The notes under the pieces: generated by a model | Databases searched by the model: none | The model's input: only the letters and a program-made list of their open reading frames with translations | What the model was told of the DNA's origin: nothing | Shown: piece after piece, positions 27,126 to 34,969 of the stretch | Numbering within the stretch: position 1 is the first letter of the stretch | Layout: each line of letters begins with the position of its first letter | Position numbers and translations under genes: made by a program | Assembly: GCA_041398785.1 (NCBI GenBank) | Contig: JAWKUA010000001.1 | Span: 248,001-312,000 of the forward strand | From: Planctomycetaceae bacterium | GTDB lineage: Bacteria; Planctomycetota; Planctomycetia; Planctomycetales; Planctomycetaceae | Direction: 5' to 3' | Length of the DNA: 64,000 bases

Positions 27126-27419
27126 ATGAATATCGAGGAAGTTCGTAAAGTTGCCTCTCTGTCCCGTCTGTCGCTGACCGACGAGGAACTGAACGTCTAC
27201 GGAGGACAACTGACGGAGGTCCTGGGGTATGTCGAAATGCTGAACGAAGTCAACATCGACGGTGTCGAGCCGATGCCGCATGCAATCGACCTGCAGAATG
27301 TTTTCAGGGCCGATGTGCGCAAACCTTCGCTCGATCGTTCCGCGGCACTCGCCAACGCTCCCAAAACCGACGGCGTGTTCTTCCAGGTGCCGCAGATTCT
27401 GGAGCAAAAGAACACCTGA
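27126..27419 (+). CDS. gatC: Aspartyl/glutamyl-tRNA amidotransferase subunit C
   Basis: A 97-residue GatC: MNIEEVRKVASLSRLSLTDE, LTEVLGYVEMLNEVNIDGVE and the end FFQVPQILEQKNT, which resembles the FVVPKVLE motif. GatC wraps around GatA and stabilises the GatCAB complex that amidates Glu-tRNA(Gln) and/or Asp-tRNA(Asn). The start ATG at 27126 is the first of the frame. The gene is followed by gatA after 113 bases, with no terminator seen, so they should be co-transcribed. Confidence 0.95.
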   Translation: MNIEEVRKVASLSRLSLTDEELNVYGGQLTEVLGYVEMLNEVNIDGVEPMPHAIDLQNVFRADVRKPSLDRSAALANAPKTDGVFFQVPQILEQKNT

Positions 27420-27532
27420 TCCCGTTCGATCGCCCGCCCGCGGGATGCGGTGCCCGGCAAGCCATCAATCGGGAACCAGGACCTCCATCCAGCGCGTGTC
27501 GGGACAAAACTCCGGGACGAGGACCATCAACG

Positions 27533-28990
27533 ATGACCGTTTCCAACAGCCCGGGACAATCCACGGCAGAACTCCTCTCCGCACTGCAGTCCGGAGACCT
27601 GACCAGCCGCGCGCTGACGGAAGCCTGTCTGGGACGAATTCGCGAACGGAATCCGGAATTAAACGCGTTCATCTCCGTCGACGAAGCCGGTGCCTTGCAG
27701 CAGGCCGACGCCATCGATGCGAAGCGCAAATCCGGTGAACCGGTCGGACTGCTGCAGGGCCTGCCCGTCGGCATCAAGGACAACATGTGCCAGACGTCCG
27801 TTCGAACCACCTGCGGAAGCCGAATGCTGCAAAACTTTCTTCCGCCGTACGACGCACACGTCGTCGAACGATTGCGGGCCGAAGACGGCGTGATTGTCGG
27901 CAAGACGAACATGGATGAGTTCGCGATGGGATCCTCGACCGAATCCTCGTTCTTCGGAGCCTGTCGGAATCCGGCGAACCCGGGACATTCCGCCGGAGGA
28001 TCCAGCGGCGGTTCCGCGGCGGCGGTCGCTTCGGGCATGGTCCCACTGGCGCTGGGATCGGACACAGGAGGCTCCATTCGACAACCCGCTTCATTCTGCG
28101 GCGTTGTCGGAATGAAGCCAACCTACGGCCGAGTGTCCCGTTACGGCCTGGTCGCGTTTGCCAGTTCGCTGGACCAGATTGGCCCGTTCGCCGGCGATGC
28201 AGCCGGAGCGGCCTTGTTGCTGCAGGCCATCAGCGGTCATGACGAACGAGATTCCACGTCGGTTGAACGTCCTGTGCCGGCATATTCGGCCGATCTCGAC
28301 AAACCGCTGGACGGACTGCGGATTGGTGTCGTCGATGAACATTACGGCGAAGGCATCGATTCCGAAGTCGCCTCCACCGTCAGAGCCGCCATCGCGGGTC
28401 TGGAAGCCGCCGGCGCCGAACTGAGCCGCGTCGAACTGCCGCACGCAAAATACGGAGTCGCCACGTACTATCTGATCGCCCCCAGCGAAGCCTCCAGCAA
28501 CCTGGCTCGCTACGACGGGATCCACTACGGTCACCGGGCGACGGAGTACGACGACATGGTGGATCTGTACTGCCGCAGCCGGGGCGAAGGCTTCGGGCCC
28601 GAAGTCAAGCGGCGCATCATGCTCGGAACATATGCATTGTCCGCGGGGTACTTCGACGCGTATTACCTGAAAGCTCTGAAGGTCCGCCGCCGTATTCGTG
28701 AGGACTACGACACAGCCTTCGCAACGGTTGATCTGATCGCCGGACCGGTCGCGCCGACTCCCGCGTTTCGGCTGGGCGAAAAGCTGGACGATCCGCTGGC
28801 CATGTATCTGAACGACCTGTACACAATCGGAGCCAATCTGGCCGGCATTCCGGCAATTTCCCTGCCGTGCGGCCGAAGCTCTTCCGGGCTCCCGATCGGC
28901 CTGCAGTTGCAGGCACCGGCCTTCGAAGAACTGCGACTGCTGCAGGCCGCAAGGATGCTGGAATCTGCAGGGACGGTGAAGTCGCCCTGA
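27533..28990 (+). CDS. gatA: Aspartyl/glutamyl-tRNA amidotransferase subunit A
   Basis: A 485-residue amidase-signature protein. The Ser-cisSer-Lys triad is visible in LPVGIKDNMC (Lys), GHSAGGSSGGSAAAVASG and GSDTGGSIRQPASFCG, with TYGRVSRYGLVAFASSLDQI after it. It hydrolyses glutamine to ammonia, which is channelled to GatB for amidation of misacylated tRNA. The length is normal and the gene is intact at the 3' end. In this locus the next 1.9 kb before gatB holds an ATPase gene between palindromes, so gatA and gatB are not contiguous. Confidence 0.97.
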   Translation: MTVSNSPGQSTAELLSALQSGDLTSRALTEACLGRIRERNPELNAFISVDEAGALQQADAIDAKRKSGEPVGLLQGLPVGIKDNMCQTSVRTTCGSRMLQNFLPPYDAHVVERLRAEDGVIVGKTNMDEFAMGSSTESSFFGACRNPANPGHSAGGSSGGSAAAVASGMVPLALGSDTGGSIRQPASFCGVVGMKPTYGRVSRYGLVAFASSLDQIGPFAGDAAGAALLLQAISGHDERDSTSVERPVPAYSADLDKPLDGLRIGVVDEHYGEGIDSEVASTVRAAIAGLEAAGAELSRVELPHAKYGVATYYLIAPSEASSNLARYDGIHYGHRATEYDDMVDLYCRSRGEGFGPEVKRRIMLGTYALSAGYFDAYYLKALKVRRRIREDYDTAFATVDLIAGPVAPTPAFRLGEKLDDPLAMYLNDLYTIGANLAGIPAISLPCGRSSSGLPIGLQLQAPAFEELRLLQAARMLESAGTVKSP

Positions 28991-29063
28991 ACGCGGCCGG
29001 ATCCGCGCACCTCCGCCGTCGCGATGTCGCCGCCGGGGAACTCGTCGGTCTGTCGGTCATTTC

Positions 29064-29108
29064 ATAATCAGCCAAATCTGAATCTGAAGGCAGGATTTGG
29101 CTGATTAT
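29064..29108. repeat. Palindrome A (15-bp perfect arms)
   Basis: ATAATCAGCCAAATC at 29064-29078 is the exact inverse complement of GATTTGGCTGATTAT at 29094-29108, with a 15-base loop. It is the first of three related palindromes around the ATPase gene, 74 bases after the gatA stop. The loop is unlike those of the other two copies, so selection or copying has acted on the arms. Confidence 0.9.
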
Positions 29109-29155
29109 AGAAAACCCCGCCTCCGGCAGATCTCTCGACGCATGTGCCGGCTTTA

Positions 29156-29206
29156 TTTATAATCAGCCAAATCGATATCTCAGAACGCGATTTGGCTGGA
29201 TATAAA
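29156..29206. repeat. Palindrome B, next to ATPase start codon
   Basis: The arms are 29156-29174 and 29188-29206, 19 bases each with two mismatches, sharing the core CAGCCAAATCG / CGATTTGGCTG with palindrome A. The loop is 13 bases. The right arm ends four bases before the ATG at 29211, so the hairpin covers the place where a ribosome site would lie. No separate Shine-Dalgarno sequence is visible. Confidence 0.88.
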
Positions 29207-29210
29207 TTCG

Positions 29211-30683
29211 ATGGCTGCTGTGATCGGTCGCGACTCGGAAAAGGCGGAACTGGATCGGGCACTTGTTTCCGGCCAGCCGGAACTCATCGCTGTCTACGGC
29301 CGCAGACGCGTCGGCAAGACATTTCTGATCCGCGAATACCTGGCGAACGCGATCTGCTTCGAACTCACCGGGCTGCACAACGAGACTCTGCCGAGGCAGC
29401 TGGAGAACTTCTCCCGGCGACTGCGGGAACAGACGGGAGCCGACGAGCCGGTGCCGCAGTCCTGGCTGGAAGCATTCGGGCAGCTCCGCGGCTTCCTCAG
29501 CAATCAAAGGTCGAAACAGAAAAGGGTCCTGTTTTTTGATGAATTCCCGTGGCTGGCCGGCCGGCGTTCCGGTTTTCTGTCGGCCTTCGAGGAATTCTGG
29601 AATTCGTTCGCCAGCCGGGATTCCGGCATCGTCTGTATCATCTGCGGGTCGGCCGCGTCATGGATGATCACCAAAGTCATCAATGCAAAAGGCGGCCTGC
29701 ACAACCGAGCGACAGCGACGCTGCGTCTGGAGCCATTCACACTGGCGGAAACGAAGGAGTACCTGCAGCACCGCCGCGTCAGCCTCACGGATCTTCAGAT
29801 CACGCAGCTCTACACGGTGCTGGGCGGCATCCCGCACTACCTGCAGCGTGTGAAGAGAGGGCAATCGGCCGCTCAGACAATCGACGAATTGTGCTTCACC
29901 AAAGACGGTTTGCTGGCTCGTGAGTTCGACAACCTTTACGCCGCGCTGTTCGAAAATGCCGACCGTCACGAATCCGTTGTCCGAGTGCTCGCCGATACGC
30001 GACAGGGACTGACGCGGACGGAACTGGTGCGGTCCGCGTCGCTGGAAAGCGGTGGCACGCTGACCAAAGTCCTGCGGGAACTTTCTGAATCCGGCTTTAT
30101 CCGAGAAATGCCTGCGCTGCACGCTGTGCGCAAGAATTCCCTGCTGAGACTGACCGATGAATACTCCCTGTTCTATCTGAAGTGGATCGAAACCAATCGC
30201 ATGAGCGGTGCCGATGTCTGGCTGACGAAATCGTCCGGACAGAAGTACAAAAGCTGGTGCGGCTATGCGTTCGAGAATCTGTGCCTGAAACATGTACCGC
30301 AGATCAAGGCCGCTCTGGGAATTTCCGGTGTACTGACCGAAGAAGCTTCATGGCACTATCGAGCCGCGGACGACAGCCAGCAGGGCGCCCAGATCGATCT
30401 GCTGATCGACCGCAATGATCAATGCATCAACGTGTGCGAAATGAAGTTTTCGGAGGCACCGTTCACGATTGACAAACGGTACGCAGCAGAATTGCGACGC
30501 AAGCTGGCCGTATTCCGGGAGCGATCCAAAACAAACAAATCGATCTTTCTGACGATGGTCACTTCCGCCGGACTTCGCCAGAATCAGTATTCGCGGGAAC
30601 TGGTCGCCGGCGAAGTCACGCTTGCCGACCTGTTCGAGCCGCTGAAACGGCAGAAATCCCAGTCTGCGGTCAGATCGGAATGA
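29211..30683 (+). CDS. AAA+ ATPase with C-terminal PD-(D/E)XK-like domain (COG1672/DUF234 type)
   Basis: A 490-residue protein of the archaeal-type ATPase group (MNS/STAND related). It begins VIGRDSEKAELDRAL, typical of the family, with Walker A GRRRVGKT at residues 30-37 and Walker B KRVLFFDEFPWL with Asp110-Glu111. CIICGSAASWM is the sensor region, and ETKEYLQHRRVSL and VLGGIPHYLQRVKRG follow. A winged-helix part is around residues 245-310 (QGLTRTELVRSASLESGGTL). The C-terminus is DUF234-like with a nuclease-type motif: QIDLLIDR (Asp396) and CEMKF (Glu410, Lys412). The family may cut or sense DNA, but no activity is established. It has no partner gene here. Confidence 0.85.
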   Translation: MAAVIGRDSEKAELDRALVSGQPELIAVYGRRRVGKTFLIREYLANAICFELTGLHNETLPRQLENFSRRLREQTGADEPVPQSWLEAFGQLRGFLSNQRSKQKRVLFFDEFPWLAGRRSGFLSAFEEFWNSFASRDSGIVCIICGSAASWMITKVINAKGGLHNRATATLRLEPFTLAETKEYLQHRRVSLTDLQITQLYTVLGGIPHYLQRVKRGQSAAQTIDELCFTKDGLLAREFDNLYAALFENADRHESVVRVLADTRQGLTRTELVRSASLESGGTLTKVLRELSESGFIREMPALHAVRKNSLLRLTDEYSLFYLKWIETNRMSGADVWLTKSSGQKYKSWCGYAFENLCLKHVPQIKAALGISGVLTEEASWHYRAADDSQQGAQIDLLIDRNDQCINVCEMKFSEAPFTIDKRYAAELRRKLAVFRERSKTNKSIFLTMVTSAGLRQNQYSRELVAGEVTLADLFEPLKRQKSQSAVRSE

Positions 30684-30764
30684 GCGATTCCGGCATGTGG
30701 CAGCCAGCCGGATGTGCGGCCTCCTTCCGGGAAGATCGAAATCTGCCGGGCGTTGCACAGGGCC

Positions 30765-30814
30765 GTATACCCGGCCAAATCGCCGCTCGGAACACCAGAT
30801 TTGGCTGATAATAC
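30765..30814. repeat. Palindrome C (degenerate)
   Basis: Arms at 30765-30781 and 30798-30814 are 17 bases with four mismatches and a 16-base loop. The right arm GATTTGGCTGATAAT is close to the consensus, while the left arm has drifted and keeps only GCCAAATC. It overlaps a second short hairpin, TACCCC-GAGC-GGGGTA at 30812-30827, which has no T-run. Confidence 0.8.
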
Positions 30815-30914
30815 CCCGAGCGGGGTAGATTGAGGTATTCTGGCTCGCGGCGGAAGAGGTGTTCGATGTATCAGTGTTCGCCGCGGCCAGTAAAAAAACC
30901 AGACCACTGACTCC

Positions 30915-32414
30915 ATGCCAGACTATACGACAATCATCGGACTTGAGGTTCACACGCAGCTTAAAACCGCTTCGAAGCTGTTCTGCGGCTGCGCGAACGA
31001 ATTCAATCCGGATCAGCCGAATACACAGACGTGTCCGGTCTGTCTGGGACTGCCGGGCTCGCTGCCGGTCATGAACCGCCATGCGTTTGAACTTTCCGTG
31101 AAGACCGCTCTGGCGCTGAACTGCACGATCCCGCATTTCACAAAGTGGGACCGCAAGCAGTATTACTATCCGGACCTGCCCAAAGCCTACCAGATCAGCC
31201 AGTACGATCTGCCGTTCAGTCAGCATGGCTGGCTGGAGATTGCCGGCGATGATCCGAACCGCGAACCAAGACGGATCCGCATCACGCGGGCTCATCTGGA
31301 GGAAGACGCCGGCAAGAACATTCACGACGACAGCGGTCGCGGCGGCGACAGCCATGTCGACCTGAATCGTACCGGAACTCCGCTGCTGGAGATCGTCAGC
31401 GAACCGGACCTGCGCTCGGCTTCCGAAGCCCGGCGATATCTGGAAGACCTGCGGACGCTGTTGCTGTTCATCGGAGTCTCCGACTGCAACATGCAGGAAG
31501 GCTCACTTCGCTGCGATGCAAATGTCAACCTGCATATCACCGGCGACGATGGTTCAACAATCGCGACACCGATCGTTGAACTGAAGAACATGAACAGCTT
31601 CCGCAACGTCGAACTGGCGATTGAATACGAAGCCAGGCGGCAGATTCGCGATTTCGAAAAGACGGGCCTGACGATCCGGGACGCTCCCAAGTCTACTCGC
31701 GGCTGGGACGCCGATGCCGGCAGAACGTTCGCTCAGCGGGAAAAGGAAGAATCGTCTGACTATCGCTACTTTCCGGATCCGGACCTGGTGCCGGTCGTGC
31801 TGACCGAAGCGGAGATTGAATCCATTCGTCAGTCGCTTCCCGAAACACCGGCCGCCAGGAAGCAGCGATTTCAGCATTCGCTGGGGCTGTCGGAATACGA
31901 TGCGTCCGTCATCATCGGACAGGGGCCGGAGTTGACAGCTTACTTTGAAGACGCTGCGGCTGTCTGCCGGGACGGAAAGGTCGCGGCCAACTGGGTAACA
32001 CAGGACGTGCTCCGGGATCTGAACGCCGGCGACGGCGGACTTGCCGGATTTCCCGTGACGTCGGAAATTCTGGGGACGCTGCTGAAATGCATCACGGATG
32101 GACGGATCACCAACAAGAGTGCCCGCGACGTGTACGCGATCCTTCGCGAACGCTCGGCGTCGGGCGCGGCCATTGGTGCTGGTGATGTGGACGACATTAT
32201 TGCCGAAAACAATCTGGAGATCGTTCGGGACGCAGGTGCGATCGAGGCCGCGATTGCCGCAGCCGTCTCCGCCAGACCGGACGCCGCAGCCGACGTCAGG
32301 GCCGGCAAGCCGCAGGCGATCGGTCCGCTGATCGGCATGGTGATGAAACAGGTCGGCGGAGCCGATCCGAAATCCGTGCGTGAAATGCTGCTGAAGGCAA
32401 TTCAGGAAGGCTGA
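30915..32414 (+). CDS. gatB: Aspartyl/glutamyl-tRNA amidotransferase subunit B
   Basis: A 499-residue GatB. Its N-terminal catalytic domain starts MPDYTTIIGLEVHTQLKTAS, with KLFCGCANEF and TCPVCLGLPGSLPVMN carrying zinc-ligand Cys pairs. KQYYYPDLPKAYQISQYD, NRTGTPLLEIVSEPD and KNMNSFRNVELAIEYE follow, and the C-terminal YqeY-like tail ends MLLKAIQEG. It binds the misacylated tRNA, activates it with ATP and transfers ammonia from GatA. It lies 232 bases downstream of the ATPase stop. A residual terminator after gatA was not seen, so transcription through the ATPase unit into gatB is possible. Confidence 0.97.
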   Translation: MPDYTTIIGLEVHTQLKTASKLFCGCANEFNPDQPNTQTCPVCLGLPGSLPVMNRHAFELSVKTALALNCTIPHFTKWDRKQYYYPDLPKAYQISQYDLPFSQHGWLEIAGDDPNREPRRIRITRAHLEEDAGKNIHDDSGRGGDSHVDLNRTGTPLLEIVSEPDLRSASEARRYLEDLRTLLLFIGVSDCNMQEGSLRCDANVNLHITGDDGSTIATPIVELKNMNSFRNVELAIEYEARRQIRDFEKTGLTIRDAPKSTRGWDADAGRTFAQREKEESSDYRYFPDPDLVPVVLTEAEIESIRQSLPETPAARKQRFQHSLGLSEYDASVIIGQGPELTAYFEDAAAVCRDGKVAANWVTQDVLRDLNAGDGGLAGFPVTSEILGTLLKCITDGRITNKSARDVYAILRERSASGAAIGAGDVDDIIAENNLEIVRDAGAIEAAIAAAVSARPDAAADVRAGKPQAIGPLIGMVMKQVGGADPKSVREMLLKAIQEG

Positions 32415-32710
32415 GGCGACACCGCAGTGCCGGGACTTTCAGTGGGATGCCGCGCTGGGAAGCCGCATGAATACGGACTCGCAATTTTCGCCGATCTGGG
32501 CCATTCGGGATTGCGCTGGATGCCGCTGTGTGCTGCAACGCCGTCGGGGCTTCCGTTTGTGGCGAAAACTTGATGGCTTTTCGAAGAAAAGTGCTCAGTG
32601 CGCCGAATCGTCGCGTCGATTTACCTGAACAGCAGCGGTGCGCCGATTCTGACACTTGTAACTCTCCGGCTCGCGCGACGCAGGTTTTCACGCACCCACT
32701 GGAGGCAATC

Positions 32711-33469
32711 GTGGACTATTCTGGCCAACTGATTCCCAACGACGCGGTGGGCTATTTCTGCGTTGCTTCCGACCGCGTGCGTTACCCGATTCAGGTTGTG
32801 ACCAGCGGCCAGTTTCGGATTGGCAGCGGAAGGGACTGCCATCTGCGGCTCGGAGAAGGCTCGATTCCCGAATTTCTCTGCGTCGTCGATGCCGCTGACC
32901 GCTGTGCCCGACTGGAGTGCTCGTCCGGCTCGCCGGCTGTCCTGATTAACGGCATACCGGCAACATCCGCCAGTCTGCACGACGGAGATCTGATCGAAGT
33001 CGAAAGCTACCGGTTGCTGTTTCGGCTGCTGTCTGAAGACACTCGCATCACGCTCGACGAACTGCATTTCGCTCCGGAAGAACAGATTGCCCCGGATCAG
33101 CCGAATGCTGCCCGGCTGGTTGACCTGTTGCAGCAGGAACTGACGCTTATCGAGGAACACGAGCGGACAAAAAGCGACGCTGTCGCGGAACTGCTGGCCG
33201 CTGCCGAGCGGGAGGGCGACGAAGCTCACTTCGCGAAGGCTGCGGAACTGCCAACGGACCTTTCCGCAAGTGAAGCACTGCTGCACGTGATCGAAATCCT
33301 GAATCGGCAGCAGGAAGCAAGCCGGATTCGAATGGAGTCCGTCACGGAAGTTCTGAACAACGTCGTGCGGCAGCAGCAGGCGGTCGCCGACACGCTGCAG
33401 GTGCTGTCTGAGCGCATCGTCGCTTTGGAAGCCGGTCGCGAATTCGTCCAGCGTCGCGCCAGTGCCTGA
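32711..33469 (+). CDS. FHA-domain protein with C-terminal coiled coil
   Basis: A 252-residue cytosolic protein. Residues about 20-105 are an FHA domain: FRIGSGRDCHLRLGEGSIPE, CARLECSSGSPAVLINGIPA, HDGDLIEVESYRLLFRLL. The classical S-R-x-H phosphothreonine-binding motif is replaced by SIPEFL, so phosphopeptide binding may be weak or altered. The rest is charged helix with Gln/Glu-rich coiled coil (QQQAVADTLQVLSERIVALE). I chose GTG at 32711 because GGAGG stands five bases upstream; the longer frame has no ribosome site and a Cys-rich start. The gene is alone on its strand and converges on the ceramidase-domain gene. Confidence 0.82.
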   Translation: MDYSGQLIPNDAVGYFCVASDRVRYPIQVVTSGQFRIGSGRDCHLRLGEGSIPEFLCVVDAADRCARLECSSGSPAVLINGIPATSASLHDGDLIEVESYRLLFRLLSEDTRITLDELHFAPEEQIAPDQPNAARLVDLLQQELTLIEEHERTKSDAVAELLAAAEREGDEAHFAKAAELPTDLSASEALLHVIEILNRQQEASRIRMESVTEVLNNVVRQQQAVADTLQVLSERIVALEAGREFVQRRASA

Positions 33470-33517
33470 CAGCCGGGTTTCACGGATCCCGCGACATCGG
33501 TCGCCGGAACCGTTCAT

Positions 33518-34969
33518 TCAAAGGCTTTCCAGCAGCGATTTCGCTGTCGCGATAATGTGCTCCTCGACGACTTCCGACCAGATCGTCGGCTGTCCGTAGT
33601 AAATCATCGACGAGGCACCTTCGTAGCCGCCTTCCCGCAGCACTCGCAGCGACGGAATGTAGGCCATGACATCGTTGCTGTAGCCGGCGATCCACAAATC
33701 ACGGTTTGCGATCTCCGCCTTCAGCCGCAGCGAAAAATCCACCACAACTTCGCCGCCCAGAATCACCGTGCGAGCGTCGTCGCCGATCGCCCAGGCCTGA
33801 ACCGGGTACGGATAAGTCGCCGCAAGCCGGCCCTGTGAAGCGATCGTTTGCAGCAACAGCTTCGCTCGGCGGGCGATGTATACGTTATCCGACGAAGCAT
33901 CCAGTTCGAGCTGTTCCTGCGAAGGCAGCTCACCGAACGCCAGGTCGATCTCGCGGTAAGCGGTGCGGAGTGATCCCGTCACTTTCTTCATGTCCGATGC
34001 CAGAACGCGGTCAACCGCATCGGCCGTGTCGCGACCGTATTCCTCAGCCAGTTCCACGGTTCTGCGGGGCAGCGGATTCTGGTCGGCTCCGCATCCGGCG
34101 ACGAACATGGCTACCGCGGTTGGGTGCCGCCGCTCAATTTCGATCTGCGCGAACCCCGGCCAGTCACCGGACCATTGAAAGAATGAAAGCACGGTTGCGT
34201 GGCAGGCATAGCCGAAGACGATTGTTTTCAGAGTTCCGTCGCTGCCGCGAACGACCAGCACCGGAGCCGCGTGGTCGACCGGTCCCTGCAACTGACCGGC
34301 TTCCCGCAGCGCTGGTACGTCGGGTTCACGGTTGTTGCGCCGATTCACCGCGAAGTCTGCGGCGTCCCGACCATAACTCAAAGCCGCCGGAGCCACATCC
34401 TGATAGGCCTTCGCCACTACGTCGACCACCGATTGAATCAGGAACGCCCGGTAATCGCGGACCAATGCCGCCTGGTCGTTTCCGTAGGAATACATCGCTC
34501 CCAGATTTTCACCGACCACCGGTCCCGTGTGCGTGTGTGACGTCGCCAGAGCGATCTGTGAACGCTGCAGTCCGTGAACGGTTTGCAGCGTCTCACAGAT
34601 CTCGCGCGAGGTGTCCCGATCAATGCCGATCAGATCCAGAGTCACCAGCACGGCGTCGTGACCACCCGCGTCGCGCATGACCAGTGCCTTGGCCCACAGG
34701 TCGTGAAGTTTGCCTTCCGCGGGTTTGTCGCGTGACGCGTACCCGGACATCCACATCAGCTTCTGCGGAGTAATGACTGTCCTGGCGACTCCTGCCTGCC
34801 AGCCACTATCGTCGGCAACTGCCGCGGCATGGCCACCGTACAAAAGGACGATCGCAAGTACGGAGATCCGCGCCGCGACGACACACAGGCCTGACTGAAA
34901 AAAGCGTACAACGGCTCCGCGCGTGGTTGTCTGAGATTTGCTGCCGGACGAAGAGTGAACTGTTGTCAT
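33518..34969 (-). CDS. Secreted neutral/alkaline ceramidase N-terminal domain protein
   Basis: A 483-residue protein with a signal-anchor near residues 28-50 (VVAARISVLAIVLLYGGHAA), then WQAGVARTVITPQKLMWMSG, which opens the non-lysosomal ceramidase domain in this phylum. VLVTLDLIGI, LATSHTHTGP and VFGYACHATVLSF carry the conserved His residues of the zinc site, and AMFVAGCGADQNPLPR follows. Full ceramidases (about 700 residues) hydrolyse ceramide; this version lacks the C-terminal immunoglobulin-like domain, and planctomycete members are often annotated as secreted hydrolases of unknown substrate. The start overlaps the stop of the upstream YiiX-like gene (ATGA), so they are translationally coupled. 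Confidence 0.85.
   Translation of the reverse strand: MTTVHSSSGSKSQTTTRGAVVRFFQSGLCVVAARISVLAIVLLYGGHAAAVADDSGWQAGVARTVITPQKLMWMSGYASRDKPAEGKLHDLWAKALVMRDAGGHDAVLVTLDLIGIDRDTSREICETLQTVHGLQRSQIALATSHTHTGPVVGENLGAMYSYGNDQAALVRDYRAFLIQSVVDVVAKAYQDVAPAALSYGRDAADFAVNRRNNREPDVPALREAGQLQGPVDHAAPVLVVRGSDGTLKTIVFGYACHATVLSFFQWSGDWPGFAQIEIERRHPTAVAMFVAGCGADQNPLPRRTVELAEEYGRDTADAVDRVLASDMKKVTGSLRTAYREIDLAFGELPSQEQLELDASSDNVYIARRAKLLLQTIASQGRLAATYPYPVQAWAIGDDARTVILGGEVVVDFSLRLKAEIANRDLWIAGYSNDVMAYIPSLRVLREGGYEGASSMIYYGQPTIWSEVVEEHIIATAKSLLESL

Larger units (their letters stand above)
29064..30814 (+). mobile_element. Candidate palindrome-bracketed ATPase-nuclease unit between gatA and gatB
   Basis: The unit holds one intact gene (ATPase fused to a PD-(D/E)XK-like domain) with palindromes A and B upstream and C downstream. 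The outer motif ATCAGCCAAATCTG at 29067-29080 and its exact inverse complement at 30796-30809 form a 14-bp terminal inverted repeat around about 1.7 kb. Left and right flanks share no clear target duplication, and no transposase is encoded. It lies between gatA and gatB, which form one operon in many bacteria. Mobility is inference; the alternative is a resident gene with operator palindromes. The cargo gene is close to its neighbours in G+C, so any insertion is not very recent. Confidence 0.45.

Noticed and set aside
29064..30814. Target-site duplication around the ATPase unit
   Set aside because: The only shared bases at both edges (ATAAT) belong to the palindromes themselves; no separate direct repeat was found, so the mobile-element call stays tentative.
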